Below are positions 43,046 to 53,674 of a DNA stretch of 64,000 bases, one piece after another (position 1 is the first letter of the stretch; each line of letters opens with the position of its first letter). The notes under the pieces are model-generated. The model did not search any database. It worked only from the letters and a program-made list of their open reading frames with translations, and was not told where the DNA came from. The position numbers were made by a program, and so were the translations under genes. This DNA comes from Campylobacter showae (GTDB lineage: Bacteria > Campylobacterota > Campylobacteria > Campylobacterales > Campylobacteraceae). The stretch lies in assembly GCF_900699785.1 (NCBI RefSeq), contig NZ_LR535679.1, positions 1,178,001-1,242,000 of the forward strand, given 5' to 3'.

Positions 43046-44275
43046 TTAAACCTGCAAAAGCGAAAAATGCTCCTTAAAATCATCGCAAACTTTTAAAAAA
43101 TTCACTCCGTCCAAGCTCTGATTTTTCTGAAAAAATTTATCCATATTATTAAAGCCTTCGGTTAGTTCGTTTGACTTTACGCCGTAGCTGATCGATATCC
43201 CCGCCTCGAAAAACGCCGCGAGTTTATCGCAAAATTTAAGCGCTTTACCGTCGATGGCGTTAAATTTATCCTCGTTTACGTTCTCCATCGTACCCTCGTG
43301 ATGTAGAGGCTTTTTCTCGCAGATCCTGTTTTCAAACTCATTTTTGATAAATTTGCCGCCTTCCATACGGATGCCCAGGATATAGCTAAACTCGTCTCTA
43401 AAATTTTCAGGTACGAAAGGCAAAATTTTCTCGTCTATCAGGTGCATTTCGTATTCGCTGATTATCTCGTTTAGCCCTTCGATACCGTATTTTACGGGGC
43501 TAATGATATCGCGCGTTAGCGACTCTGGCAGATCGTGAAAGAGCGCGCAAAAGAAGTTATTTTCTAGCCTTGATTTGCAGGCCTTAACCTCAAGAGAGTA
43601 AAAATAACTCAAAATGGCCACGACTAGCATGTGACCAAGCACTGCCGTTTCAGGGATGCGAGGCGTCTGCGCCCAGCGCTTTTGAAAGCGAAGTCTGCCG
43701 GCTAGATCGACTAGCTTGGCTAGCTTTTGATTCATGACGATTTTACGCACGCCTATTAGCTCATAGTAATCCTCCAGTTCCTCCTCTACGCGCGCTTTTA
43801 GCTCGTCTATGTCGCTTAAAAATTTGCTCGTTTGATAAACGATAGAAAACTCCCAGCGCGTCGCGAGATAGCTAGCGGCCTTTAGGATCAGGCGCTCTTT
43901 GGCGTGAGCCTTGTCCTTGTGCGTGAGATATCGGCGCATACGATCTAAAAACTTACCGCCCTCGACGTCTTTTACGAGCCCTTCTAGGATCGTTAATACC
44001 CAGGCATTTATCTGCTCGTTTTTGGTTTTTTGCATCTGATGAAACACGTCCGGGCGTATATCCGTGACGACTACTCGCGCGAGAAACTCGAAAATACCAG
44101 CCTCGATGATGTAGTTCATATCGGCATTATGCTCGAGTTTTGCGATAAAATACGCGATGATAAATTTATGCGCTTGCTTATCAAGCTCGACTAAATTCGT
44201 CATCTTCGGATAGTCGTTCCAGCGCGAGATGGACGCGGCTTTAAAGATGTGCTCGATCAGCTGCGCGCTTATCAT
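43046..44275 (-). CDS. HD-domain hydrolase (YfbR-like)
   Basis: A 409-residue protein. The metal-dependent phosphohydrolase core is central: LGHMLVVAILSYFYSLE and FFCALFHDLPESLTRDIISP with the HD pair. This is the arrangement of YfbR-type nucleotidases and related HD proteins, with added N- and C-terminal helical regions. The substrate is unknown. The start overlaps the queF stop by 4 bp (ATGA), so it belongs to the queF unit. Confidence 0.8.
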   Translation of the reverse strand: MISAQLIEHIFKAASISRWNDYPKMTNLVELDKQAHKFIIAYFIAKLEHNADMNYIIEAGIFEFLARVVVTDIRPDVFHQMQKTKNEQINAWVLTILEGLVKDVEGGKFLDRMRRYLTHKDKAHAKERLILKAASYLATRWEFSIVYQTSKFLSDIDELKARVEEELEDYYELIGVRKIVMNQKLAKLVDLAGRLRFQKRWAQTPRIPETAVLGHMLVVAILSYFYSLEVKACKSRLENNFFCALFHDLPESLTRDIISPVKYGIEGLNEIISEYEMHLIDEKILPFVPENFRDEFSYILGIRMEGGKFIKNEFENRICEKKPLHHEGTMENVNEDKFNAIDGKALKFCDKLAAFFEAGISISYGVKSNELTEGFNNMDKFFQKNQSLDGVNFLKVCDDFKEHFSLLQV

Positions 44276-44979
44276 TTATCTTCCGATGATTTTTTCACGA
44301 CGCGAGCGCGCTTTTCGCCGGCAAATTCAGGCTTTTTAAAGCCTTCTTTACTGCCCGTTCTTCGCGGTTTATCGTCAAATTTATCTTTACTCGCACGAGG
44401 TTTTCTATCGCCGGTTTTTGTATCTCTTCTATCGGCTCCGAAACTCTTACCGCGAGAGCCGTCTTTGCTAAATTTAGACTCGCGTCCGCCGTAACCGCCT
44501 CTATCGAAACTTCGATCGCTATCTCGCGTAAATTTCTCAAATTTAGACGATTCAAAGCTTTGTTCTTGCGTTTTTTTGATTATCTCGTCCGAGCAAATTT
44601 CGATCACCGTATGGACGTTGCCTCGCGGGTTAAAGTCGCCTGTGATCTTCATCCATTTTGGCGCCAGTTTTCGCTCTAAAACTTCGTAAATTTCATTTAT
44701 GCTATCTTCATGGCTGATGTTTCGCGTCATGAAGCTATTGACGTAGAGTTTGATCGCCTTTAGCTCGACGACGAATTTAGCAGGCACGTACTCAAGATAT
44801 ATCGTCGCAAAGTCTGGATACCCAGAGCGCGGGCATAAGCAACAAAACTCCGGCAGCGTGATCTTGATCTTATAGTCGCGCTCGTGCTTGTTTTCCCAGA
44901 TTTCCAGGTCTTTTTCTACGTCAAATTCGTTTATTATTTTCTCGCCGTATTTTGGCTCTACGACCTCATTTTCTTGCAT
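44272..44979 (-). CDS. queF: NADPH-dependent 7-cyano-7-deazaguanine reductase QueF with basic tail
   Basis: A 235-residue protein; usual single-domain QueF is about 125-165 residues. Residues 1-130 are QueF, reducing preQ0 to preQ1 for queuosine: PEFCCLCPRSGYPDFATIYL with nucleophile Cys49 and Asp56, FVVELKAIKLY with the substrate Glu, and TGDFNPRGNVHTVIEI. Residues about 131-235 are a disordered, Lys/Arg/Gly/Ser/Asp-rich tail with RGGYGGRES and RGKSFGADRRD. No frame disturbance is seen at the join. It overlaps the HD gene and follows the GGDEF-EAL gene. Confidence 0.92.
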   Translation of the reverse strand: MQENEVVEPKYGEKIINEFDVEKDLEIWENKHERDYKIKITLPEFCCLCPRSGYPDFATIYLEYVPAKFVVELKAIKLYVNSFMTRNISHEDSINEIYEVLERKLAPKWMKITGDFNPRGNVHTVIEICSDEIIKKTQEQSFESSKFEKFTRDSDRSFDRGGYGGRESKFSKDGSRGKSFGADRRDTKTGDRKPRASKDKFDDKPRRTGSKEGFKKPEFAGEKRARVVKKSSEDK

Positions 44980-44988
44980 TTTTTTCCT

Positions 44989-46380
44989 TTAAATTTCTTT
45001 TGGCTTCTCTATGAAAAAGCCCTGCGCGAAGTCGGTCTGATAACGCTCCGCGATGTTGTAAAACTCGTCGTCCTCCACAAATCTCACGATAGATTTTACG
45101 CCTACTCTTTTTGCGGTCAAATTTAGATTTTCAAACAGCGTTTTAAATTTGTCGTTTTTGATATTTTTGTTAAATTCGATGTCGTAAATAACAAAATCTA
45201 TCGGCAAATATTTAAAATATTCAAAGCCCGCGTTGTTACCGCCGAATTTATTAAGCGCAAAGCGAAAACCAAGGTTTTTATACTCCGTCAAAATTTCTCT
45301 AAATCTATTTATCTCATCATAAACTAGCTTCTCGCTAAACTCGAAAATAACGCGATTTGGATCGATTTTACCTAGCTGCACGAACTCTTTTATAAAATTC
45401 GTAAATTTTAAATTTCTAATCGAAACCGACGAAATTTCAATCACGATCGGATCTTCGTCTTTAAATTTAAGCTCGGATAGCTTTTTGATAACGTTTATGT
45501 CAAAAAGCACCTCATAGCCGTTTTTATTCGCGATATTTTGCACCTTTGCTTTTGAGACGAGCCCTTGTTTATCGGTATAGACTTTTACGATGATATTTTT
45601 TAAATTTTGCCCGAAGCGAAGGCTTTTTACGAGCTGAGTTTGGAAGATAAATCTTTGCATATCGATGCAGTTACAGACGTCTTTTTCAAGATCGTCGGTA
45701 ATATCTACTTTATCCTCGTTATCGCTCTCGTTTAGCTTTTGGATGAGATATGAGACCGAGTTTTTGAGGCTTGCGGAGTGATTTATGTCGATAGCGTCAA
45801 ATTTGATCTTTAGCTCGATATTATAGATTCCGTCGCTTAAAATGCTCTTTTCAAAAACGTTTAAAAGGTGGATGAGCTCGGTACTTTTACTCTCGCAAAA
45901 TATTAGAAAATACTCATTTGAATATCTACCGATGAGAGTGTTTTTAGACACTTTTTCGTTTAGAAATTTCTCCAGCCGCTCGACTAGTCGTTTTAGCAAA
46001 ATATCGGTGCTAACAAAGCTATAACGCTCGTTTAGATCGTTTAAATTCTCGATCTTTAGTATTAGCATATTGCCGCCGCTTTTGCCTTTAAATTTGAAAG
46101 CTTGCTTTGATAGAAGTCTTAAAATTTCATCTCTATTATAGGCTTTCGTAACTTGATCAAGCACGCTTGTTTTAAAGCTTTGGTAAATTTTATAAGCCGT
46201 AAAATAAACCTGACACAAAACCAAAATCGCAATCAAAATAATATCGTCGGTACCAAAATCTATATCGTCTTTTTTAACGAAAATATACACCAAAATGATA
46301 ATGGTTAAGATAAAAATCGAGGACACCTCGAGCGCGGTTTTAAACCTATTTGATCGTTCTTTTAGTTCTGATTTTAGCAT
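44989..46380 (-). CDS. Membrane protein with degenerate GGDEF and EAL domains
   Basis: A 463-residue protein. Two transmembrane helices (residues about 18-33 and 45-61) anchor it, then DQVTKAYNRDEILRLL starts a GGDEF-like domain whose signature is RYSNEYFLIF in place of GGDEF. The C-terminal half is EAL-like, but the EAL signature is replaced (CIDMQRFIFQTQLVKSL) and the DDFG motif reads LNKFGG. Both catalytic sites are therefore lost; it is probably a c-di-GMP sensor or structural protein. It lies 1 bp after gyrB. Confidence 0.85.
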   Translation of the reverse strand: MLKSELKERSNRFKTALEVSSIFILTIIILVYIFVKKDDIDFGTDDIILIAILVLCQVYFTAYKIYQSFKTSVLDQVTKAYNRDEILRLLSKQAFKFKGKSGGNMLILKIENLNDLNERYSFVSTDILLKRLVERLEKFLNEKVSKNTLIGRYSNEYFLIFCESKSTELIHLLNVFEKSILSDGIYNIELKIKFDAIDINHSASLKNSVSYLIQKLNESDNEDKVDITDDLEKDVCNCIDMQRFIFQTQLVKSLRFGQNLKNIIVKVYTDKQGLVSKAKVQNIANKNGYEVLFDINVIKKLSELKFKDEDPIVIEISSVSIRNLKFTNFIKEFVQLGKIDPNRVIFEFSEKLVYDEINRFREILTEYKNLGFRFALNKFGGNNAGFEYFKYLPIDFVIYDIEFNKNIKNDKFKTLFENLNLTAKRVGVKSIVRFVEDDEFYNIAERYQTDFAQGFFIEKPKEI

Positions 46381-46381
46381 T

Positions 46382-48694
<2,313 letters not shown>

Positions 48695-48708
48695 TTACCT
48701 TTTTATTT

Positions 48709-49776
48709 TTATAAATTTATCGGCATGATTACCGTTTTTAGCTCGTTTGAGCTCACCGTAAAGGCTAAATTCGAGTCATTAAATCCAAATTCGAAATGTT
48801 CCTCTTCGATGCTTTGTAAGAAATCAAGCAAGTATCTATTTTTCACGCCGACGTAGATCTCTTCTTCTAGTCCGGTTGCAAATTCTATCGTTGTTTTAGC
48901 TTCCGAGTTATCTTCGACGATACTTTCAAAGCTTATGGTTTGAGGAGCAAATACGATTTTCGTGCTCTCGGAGATGATTGAGACGGTTTTGATGCCCTCT
49001 ATCATCTTATCCCTGCTTAGTCTTAGTCTTCTTTTTATCTCTTGCGGTATTACTCTGTTATAGTCTGGGAATCTGCCGTTTATCAGCTTTGTAAAAAACT
49101 CGAAATTTGCGCTTTGAGCGATCAGAGTCGTATCGTCGTAGTAAATTTCGATCTTATCAAAAAATAGTTTTTGTATCTCGCTGATGGCTTTTTTTGGGAT
49201 TATTAGCGAAAATTCGCTCTGAGTTGGCGTTTCAAATCTAAATACGCTAAGCCTTTTCGTGTCGGTACCGACGATATTTATGTAATTTTGTTTGATATCT
49301 ATAAATGCGCCGTTTAGCTCAAATTTAGGGTTGTTATTATCTATGCTTGGGAAAATTTTTTTTAAACTTCTTCCAAGCATTACTGCGTCGATTTCAAATT
49401 TATTTTTATTTTCTATCGTTGGAAAATTTGGAAAATCCTCAAATTTATACATCGGAAGTTTATATTTTGAGTTTTTTTGTTTTATGTAGAGATAGTTATT
49501 TAGTGTCTCTAGCGTTACTTCCTCGTCTTTTAGGCTTCTTATAATATCAAGCAGCTTTTTACCGTTTGCGGTAGCGTTTCCTTCGTCCATGATTTTGATG
49601 TTTGAGAGTTTATAGGCTAGGCCGATCTCGTGGTCGGTTGCTTTGATATTTAGGATACCGTCTTTAGCTCCGATAAATATATGCGAGGTTATAGCGCTTA
49701 GATCCTTTTTTTCTAAGTAAGGATTGGTATTTGTTACGATGCTTTCTAAAGCATTTTTGTTAATTGCGACTTTCAT
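48709..49776 (-). CDS. dnaN: DNA polymerase III beta clamp
   Basis: A 355-residue sliding clamp. It begins MKVAINKNALESIVTNTNPY and ends with the conserved NELKTVIMPINL type of C-terminus (MPxxL at the partner-binding pocket). NGRFPDYNRVIPQ is diagnostic of the domain II/III region. It is between dnaA and gyrB in a dnaA-dnaN-gyrB run, with a 137-bp spacer to dnaA carrying DnaA-box-like sites. Confidence 0.98.
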   Translation of the reverse strand: MKVAINKNALESIVTNTNPYLEKKDLSAITSHIFIGAKDGILNIKATDHEIGLAYKLSNIKIMDEGNATANGKKLLDIIRSLKDEEVTLETLNNYLYIKQKNSKYKLPMYKFEDFPNFPTIENKNKFEIDAVMLGRSLKKIFPSIDNNNPKFELNGAFIDIKQNYINIVGTDTKRLSVFRFETPTQSEFSLIIPKKAISEIQKLFFDKIEIYYDDTTLIAQSANFEFFTKLINGRFPDYNRVIPQEIKRRLRLSRDKMIEGIKTVSIISESTKIVFAPQTISFESIVEDNSEAKTTIEFATGLEEEIYVGVKNRYLLDFLQSIEEEHFEFGFNDSNLAFTVSSNELKTVIMPINL

Positions 49777-49891
49777 TTTTTTCCTTTGTTTTTAAATTTC
49801 TTTTAGTAGCATTAGTAGGTGGCGTGAAAAGTTTAAAACAGCTCTTATTTGCTTTAAATAGGACATTTTCGTCGTTAAAAAAACGGTTTAT

Positions 49892-49910
49892 TTTTTCACT
49901 TTTATTCACG
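49892..49910. other. DnaA-box-like pair downstream of dnaA (candidate oriC part)
   Basis: TTTTTCACT (49892-49900) and TTATTCACG (49902-49910) are adjacent direct copies close to the epsilonproteobacterial box TTWTTCACN. A weaker inverted CTTTTCACG lies at 49823-49831. All are in the dnaA-dnaN spacer, which is otherwise A+T-rich. Confidence 0.6.
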
Positions 49911-49913
49911 TTT

Positions 49914-51224
49914 TTACTCTTTGGTTAAAATTTTATTCTTTAGTTCTTCGACGCGAACTTTAAAATATTCATTAGTTTCTATTAGTTCGTTTATTTTTTT
50001 TATACTGTGGCTTACGGCCGAGTGATCTTTCATGTTGAAAAACTGCGCGATTTGCGGCATCGAATTTGGCGTCAAATTTTTAGCAAGATATATCACGATA
50101 CGTCTAGCCTCGACGATATTTTTCGAGCGCGATTTGCTTTTCATCTCGCTTGGTTTTACGTTTAGCTCTTTGCTTACGATTTCAACTATATTTTCTAGGT
50201 TTATATTTTCGCGTTTCTCTTTTATCTGATCGCGCAGGATGTTTTTAGCAAATTCTAGCGTGATCTCCTGCCTCATCAGCCTTGCGTAAGCGTTTAAATT
50301 TATTATCGCGCTTTCGATTTCTCGGATGTTGTCGCCCATGTTTGTAGCGATATAGTTTATGACGTCGGTACCAAGATAAATTTTATCAAATTCGCACTTT
50401 TTCTTGATGATTGCGATTTTGGTATCGAGCTCTGGCGGCGTGATATCGGCGATGATACCCCACTCAAAACGCGTTCTTAGTCTATCTTCAAAGCCTTTTA
50501 GCAGCTTTGGTTGGCGGTCCGAGGTCATCACTATCTGTCCGTTTTTAGCGTGAAGCTCGTTAAACGTATGGAAAAACTCCTCTTGGATTTTATCCGTTTT
50601 ACCTAAAAACTGCACGTCGTCGATGAGTAAAACATCACAGTTTCGGTACTTTTCGCGAAATCGCTCCATCGAGTGGTTGTTGAGGTTATAAGTAAAATCC
50701 GTGATAAACTGCTCGCTCGTGACGCAAATAACCATTTTGCCGCCGTTTAAGCAAAAATTTCCGACCGATTGTAAAAGGTGAGTTTTACCAAGTCCCGTCG
50801 GGCCGTAGATGAAAAGGGGATTGTAAATTTTACCCAGTTGCTCGGATACGGCTTTCGCGCTTAAAAATGCGAATTGATTCGAGTCGCCGACGACGAAATT
50901 TTCAAAAGTGTAGCTTGGATTTAGCAGACTGCTTTGTGCTTTTATCTCTTTGACGTCCACCTTTTTGGCCGGTTTGCTTGCGGTTTTGGTCGGAGCTTGG
51001 ACTTCGACGACCGGTTTTTGCCCGGTTTTTACTTCGAAAAGATGAGCGATTTTAGCGGCGTATTTGGTCTGGATAAATTTAGCGATAATCTCGTTTGGCG
51101 CATTAAATACGATGTTTGTCGAATTTGAGCTTTTTTCGTTAAATTTAAGCTGCTTGATGTAGCATTCAAATTCCGACGGTAAAATTTCTTTGGAAAGTAG
51201 CTCCAAAACCTCGTTTGCGACCAA
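49914..51224 (-). CDS. dnaA: Chromosomal replication initiator DnaA
   Basis: A 436-residue AAA+ initiator. The N-terminal domain (KFNEKSSNSTNIVFNAPNEI) is followed by Walker A GPTGLGKT at residues 141-148, Walker B VLLIDDVQFLGK and the C-terminal DNA-binding signature DHSAVSHSIKKI. The start is TTG at 51224 with AAAGG upstream; an in-frame TAG lies shortly before it and no ATG is available. It is flanked on both sides by DnaA-box-like clusters. Confidence 0.98.
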   Translation of the reverse strand: MVANEVLELLSKEILPSEFECYIKQLKFNEKSSNSTNIVFNAPNEIIAKFIQTKYAAKIAHLFEVKTGQKPVVEVQAPTKTASKPAKKVDVKEIKAQSSLLNPSYTFENFVVGDSNQFAFLSAKAVSEQLGKIYNPLFIYGPTGLGKTHLLQSVGNFCLNGGKMVICVTSEQFITDFTYNLNNHSMERFREKYRNCDVLLIDDVQFLGKTDKIQEEFFHTFNELHAKNGQIVMTSDRQPKLLKGFEDRLRTRFEWGIIADITPPELDTKIAIIKKKCEFDKIYLGTDVINYIATNMGDNIREIESAIINLNAYARLMRQEITLEFAKNILRDQIKEKRENINLENIVEIVSKELNVKPSEMKSKSRSKNIVEARRIVIYLAKNLTPNSMPQIAQFFNMKDHSAVSHSIKKINELIETNEYFKVRVEELKNKILTKE

Positions 51225-51290
51225 ATTTTTGCCTTTAAGATTGATTCGCTAGATTTTATCTTAAATTTGTTAAAATGGCGTTGAAATTCG

Positions 51291-51320
51291 TTTTTCACGA
51301 TGTGAAAAAAGCGTGAAAAA
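51291..51320. other. DnaA-box-like cluster upstream of dnaA (candidate oriC part)
   Basis: Three boxes in 30 bp: TTTTTCACG at 51291-51299 (plus), TTTTTCACA at 51301-51309 (minus) and TTTTTCACG at 51312-51320 (minus). They lie between divergent dnaA and ruvC, 67 bp from the dnaA start. They could serve replication initiation, dnaA autoregulation or both. Confidence 0.65.
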
Positions 51321-51337
51321 CTATTGAAAAGGACGAG

Positions 51338-51811
51338 ATGAAAATTTTAGGAATCGATCCGGGATCGCGAAATTGCGGCTATGCGATCGTCGAGAAGACG
51401 CCCGTGAAAACTGTTTTGATCGAGGCGGGATTAATCAAAATAAAACCGAATTCTTTGCAGTATCAAATCACCGAACTTTGCGAGGGACTTGACCTGATTT
51501 TTAAAAATCATAAATTTGACGAAGTGGCGATCGAGGACATATTTTTCGCTTATAATCCAAAAACGGTTTTGAAGCTTGCGCAGTTTCGAGGGGCGCTGAG
51601 TCTTAAAATTTTGCAGCTTCACGGTGATTTTGCAGAGTATACGCCGCTTCAGGTCAAAAAAACCGTCACCGGCAAAGCCAAGGCCGATAAAGAGCAGGTG
51701 GCCTTTATGGTTAAGAAAATTCTGGGTATCACGAAGGAGATCAAGCCGCTTGACATCACCGATGCCATCGCTATCGCGCTAACGCATGCGAATAATTTGC
51801 GCTTAAAATAA
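51338..51811 (+). CDS. ruvC: Holliday junction resolvase RuvC
   Basis: A 157-residue nuclease with the RNase-H-like fold that resolves Holliday junctions with Ruv[21 protein letters not shown] has the catalytic Asp7; [14 protein letters not shown] has the second acidic residue and [15 protein letters not shown] the C-terminal ones. Length is normal. It is divergent from dnaA across the DnaA-box cluster, as in related genomes. Confidence 0.97.
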   Translation: MKILGIDPGSRNCGYAIVEKTPVKTVLIEAGLIKIKPNSLQYQITELCEGLDLIFKNHKFDEVAIEDIFFAYNPKTVLKLAQFRGALSLKILQLHGDFAEYTPLQVKKTVTGKAKADKEQVAFMVKKILGITKEIKPLDITDAIAIALTHANNLRLK

Positions 51812-51869
51812 GCTCAAATTTTGTCATGTTTTAGCGCAAAATTTAATGGCTTAAATTTTATTTTCGCGC

Positions 51870-52886
51870 TTAGTCAACTACCGTAATCCCCGCATCTGCT
51901 AATGCTTTTCGCGCCTTTTTAGATATGCCGATGCCGGTCGTTTCGATTTTTTTAAGATTAATAAATGGCGCAAGCTCGGCGGCGTCAATATTTTTAATGT
52001 CGAAAAGCTCGTCCTCGCCGTCCCAATCAGGCGCGATTTGCAGGTAAATTTCGTTTCCGCCGTCAAGGTAGAGTTCGCTCACCTGCTCCGCCAAATTTGC
52101 GGGGACCGGATAGTCCTTAAACCACTTTTTGGCTTGCGGCAGGGCGCCGAAGTCCGCGTACGGATCGATACCGCGCTCCTCGCAGTACTCAGACACGTCA
52201 AATTTGGGCTGTAACAGGGATTTTTCATACATCAGCTCTTTCATCACGGCGATTTTGAAATTTAAATTTTTAAACGCTAGCGTCTCGCCCGCCGCGCGCG
52301 GAAGCTTAAATTTATCGCTCGGCTTGTGCTTTACCTTTTTCTCTTTTTGATTGATGCAGACGCGCCCTATCGGCATTTTCGCAGCTCGCACGATGTCTGC
52401 GATCTCGTCGGTATCGCGCTTAGCGAAGCGCTCGGCGAAGTCCATCGCGACTATGCGCTCCTGCACGGCCTCGGCTAGAGCTAGCGAGACTTCGAACTTG
52501 CCTAGGCTAAGCTCCCAAAATATATATGCGCCGCGCAGCTCCTGCTCCGGCACGACCTCAAGCGGCGGTCTGCCCTCAAGCGTGAACGTGCCGCCGTAGA
52601 GTTTACGTGGAACCTCGTGTTGCACGCCTTTTGCGACCTCAAGCATCAAAATCATCTCGGTAAGCTTCGGTTCTGCGAGCTCGCCTGCGCGCACGAAGGC
52701 GAAAATCCCCGCCTCATCCCAAAAATAGCGGCTTTTGCCCTCACCGTCATCGATCACGCGCGGCTGGCCTAGGGCTTCATTAAATTTAACTAGATCAAAC
52801 CCGCAGTTTACGCCGTTTATAAAAACGCCGTCTGGGCGCACGTCAATGTCAAATTTTTGCTTTTTAAAAATGTCAAACAGTCCCAT
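51870..52886 (-). CDS. Hypothetical protein, DUF6892-like C-terminus
   Basis: A 338-residue soluble protein. The N-terminal 110 residues are beta-rich (FDIDVRPDGVFINGVNCGFD, RYFWDEAGIFAFVR). The C-terminal part FKIAVMKELMYEKSLLQPKF, SEYCEERGIDPYADFG and IYLQIAPDWDGEDELFDIKN resembles the DUF6892 group of gram-negative proteins. No enzyme motif is visible, and the function is unknown. It is convergent with ruvC. The family name is from memory. Confidence 0.7.
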   Translation of the reverse strand: MGLFDIFKKQKFDIDVRPDGVFINGVNCGFDLVKFNEALGQPRVIDDGEGKSRYFWDEAGIFAFVRAGELAEPKLTEMILMLEVAKGVQHEVPRKLYGGTFTLEGRPPLEVVPEQELRGAYIFWELSLGKFEVSLALAEAVQERIVAMDFAERFAKRDTDEIADIVRAAKMPIGRVCINQKEKKVKHKPSDKFKLPRAAGETLAFKNLNFKIAVMKELMYEKSLLQPKFDVSEYCEERGIDPYADFGALPQAKKWFKDYPVPANLAEQVSELYLDGGNEIYLQIAPDWDGEDELFDIKNIDAAELAPFINLKKIETTGIGISKKARKALADAGITVVD

Positions 52887-52965
52887 TTATCGCTCCTAAT
52901 TTTGCCTCAAATAAAATTTACACACGACATTTGTTTGTAGCTTGCAGGCGGCACAAAGCGCTCTA

Positions 52966-53586
52966 TTATTCCTGATTTACGTGATTTTCAAAGATAAATT
53001 TATGCTCCTGCGGCAGCGATTCGTAAAGCTTTAGCGATAGGTTTCTGATTTCCCAAAGCGCCGATTTTGAGCTGCGAAGCGAGAGGAAATTTTGTAAACT
53101 GCGCGCGTTTACGCTCCACGTGAGCTCGGTTTTGTAGCACTCGGGTAGGCAGTATTTGACGATGTCGAGGCTTTTTGTGGTGTTTGCAAGGATTTCGCGC
53201 AGGTTTTCTAGCGCTTTGATGCTTGCGTTATCGACCGTTTCGTCGCCCGTTAGCACGAGAAATTTCTGCGCTCGCTCAAAGTCGCCAAGCTCAAATTTGA
53301 GCTCTTTTTTTAGCTCTTTTAGCGTGTATCGCGTTGATTTGACGCTGAGGCTTGCTACGCGGTGACGGGCCAGCTCTTGCAGCAAGGCGCGCGAGATGCC
53401 TTGGATGTAGAAGTTATAGTAGAGGTGCTCTAGCGTGCTGGCGTGTTTAAATTTATTGCCGACGCGCTCGATGAGCTCGATGTCTTTTTCGCCGCCGTTA
53501 TCGCCCTTTTCGAAGCTTTGCCAGCATGTGCGGATAGCGTGCGAGCAGATGTTTAGCGGGGTGTAGTTTAGAAGCGTTACTTGCAT
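52966..53586 (-). CDS. thyX: FAD-dependent thymidylate synthase ThyX
   Basis: A 206-residue flavin-dependent thymidylate synthase making dTMP from dUMP with methylene-THF and NADPH. The ThyX motif RHR-X7-S is RHRVASLSVKS (residues 74-84), with STRY following. HASTLEHLYYNFYIQGISRA is the FAD/substrate helix region, and SLRSSKSALWEIRNL the C-terminal part. Short for the family but complete. No thyA is in the window. Confidence 0.95.
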   Translation of the reverse strand: MQVTLLNYTPLNICSHAIRTCWQSFEKGDNGGEKDIELIERVGNKFKHASTLEHLYYNFYIQGISRALLQELARHRVASLSVKSTRYTLKELKKELKFELGDFERAQKFLVLTGDETVDNASIKALENLREILANTTKSLDIVKYCLPECYKTELTWSVNARSLQNFLSLRSSKSALWEIRNLSLKLYESLPQEHKFIFENHVNQE

Positions 53587-53633
53587 TTTGTCTCTTTTGG
53601 TTAAATTTAGACCTAAATTTAGCTAAAAATCAA

Positions 53634-53663
53634 TAAAAAGGGCTTTAGACGAAACTAAAGCCC
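53634..53663 (-). terminator. Intrinsic terminator after flgE
   Basis: On the minus strand GGGCTTTAG / CTAAAGCCC with a TTTCGT loop, followed by TTTTT. It lies 12 bp beyond the flgE stop. Confidence 0.9.
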
Positions 53664-53674
53664 GAAGAAATAAA

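Noticed and set aside
52606..52618. TTTACGTGGAAC as a third parS-like site
   Set aside because: Only half of the palindrome matches and the CACGTG centre is broken; not counted as parS.
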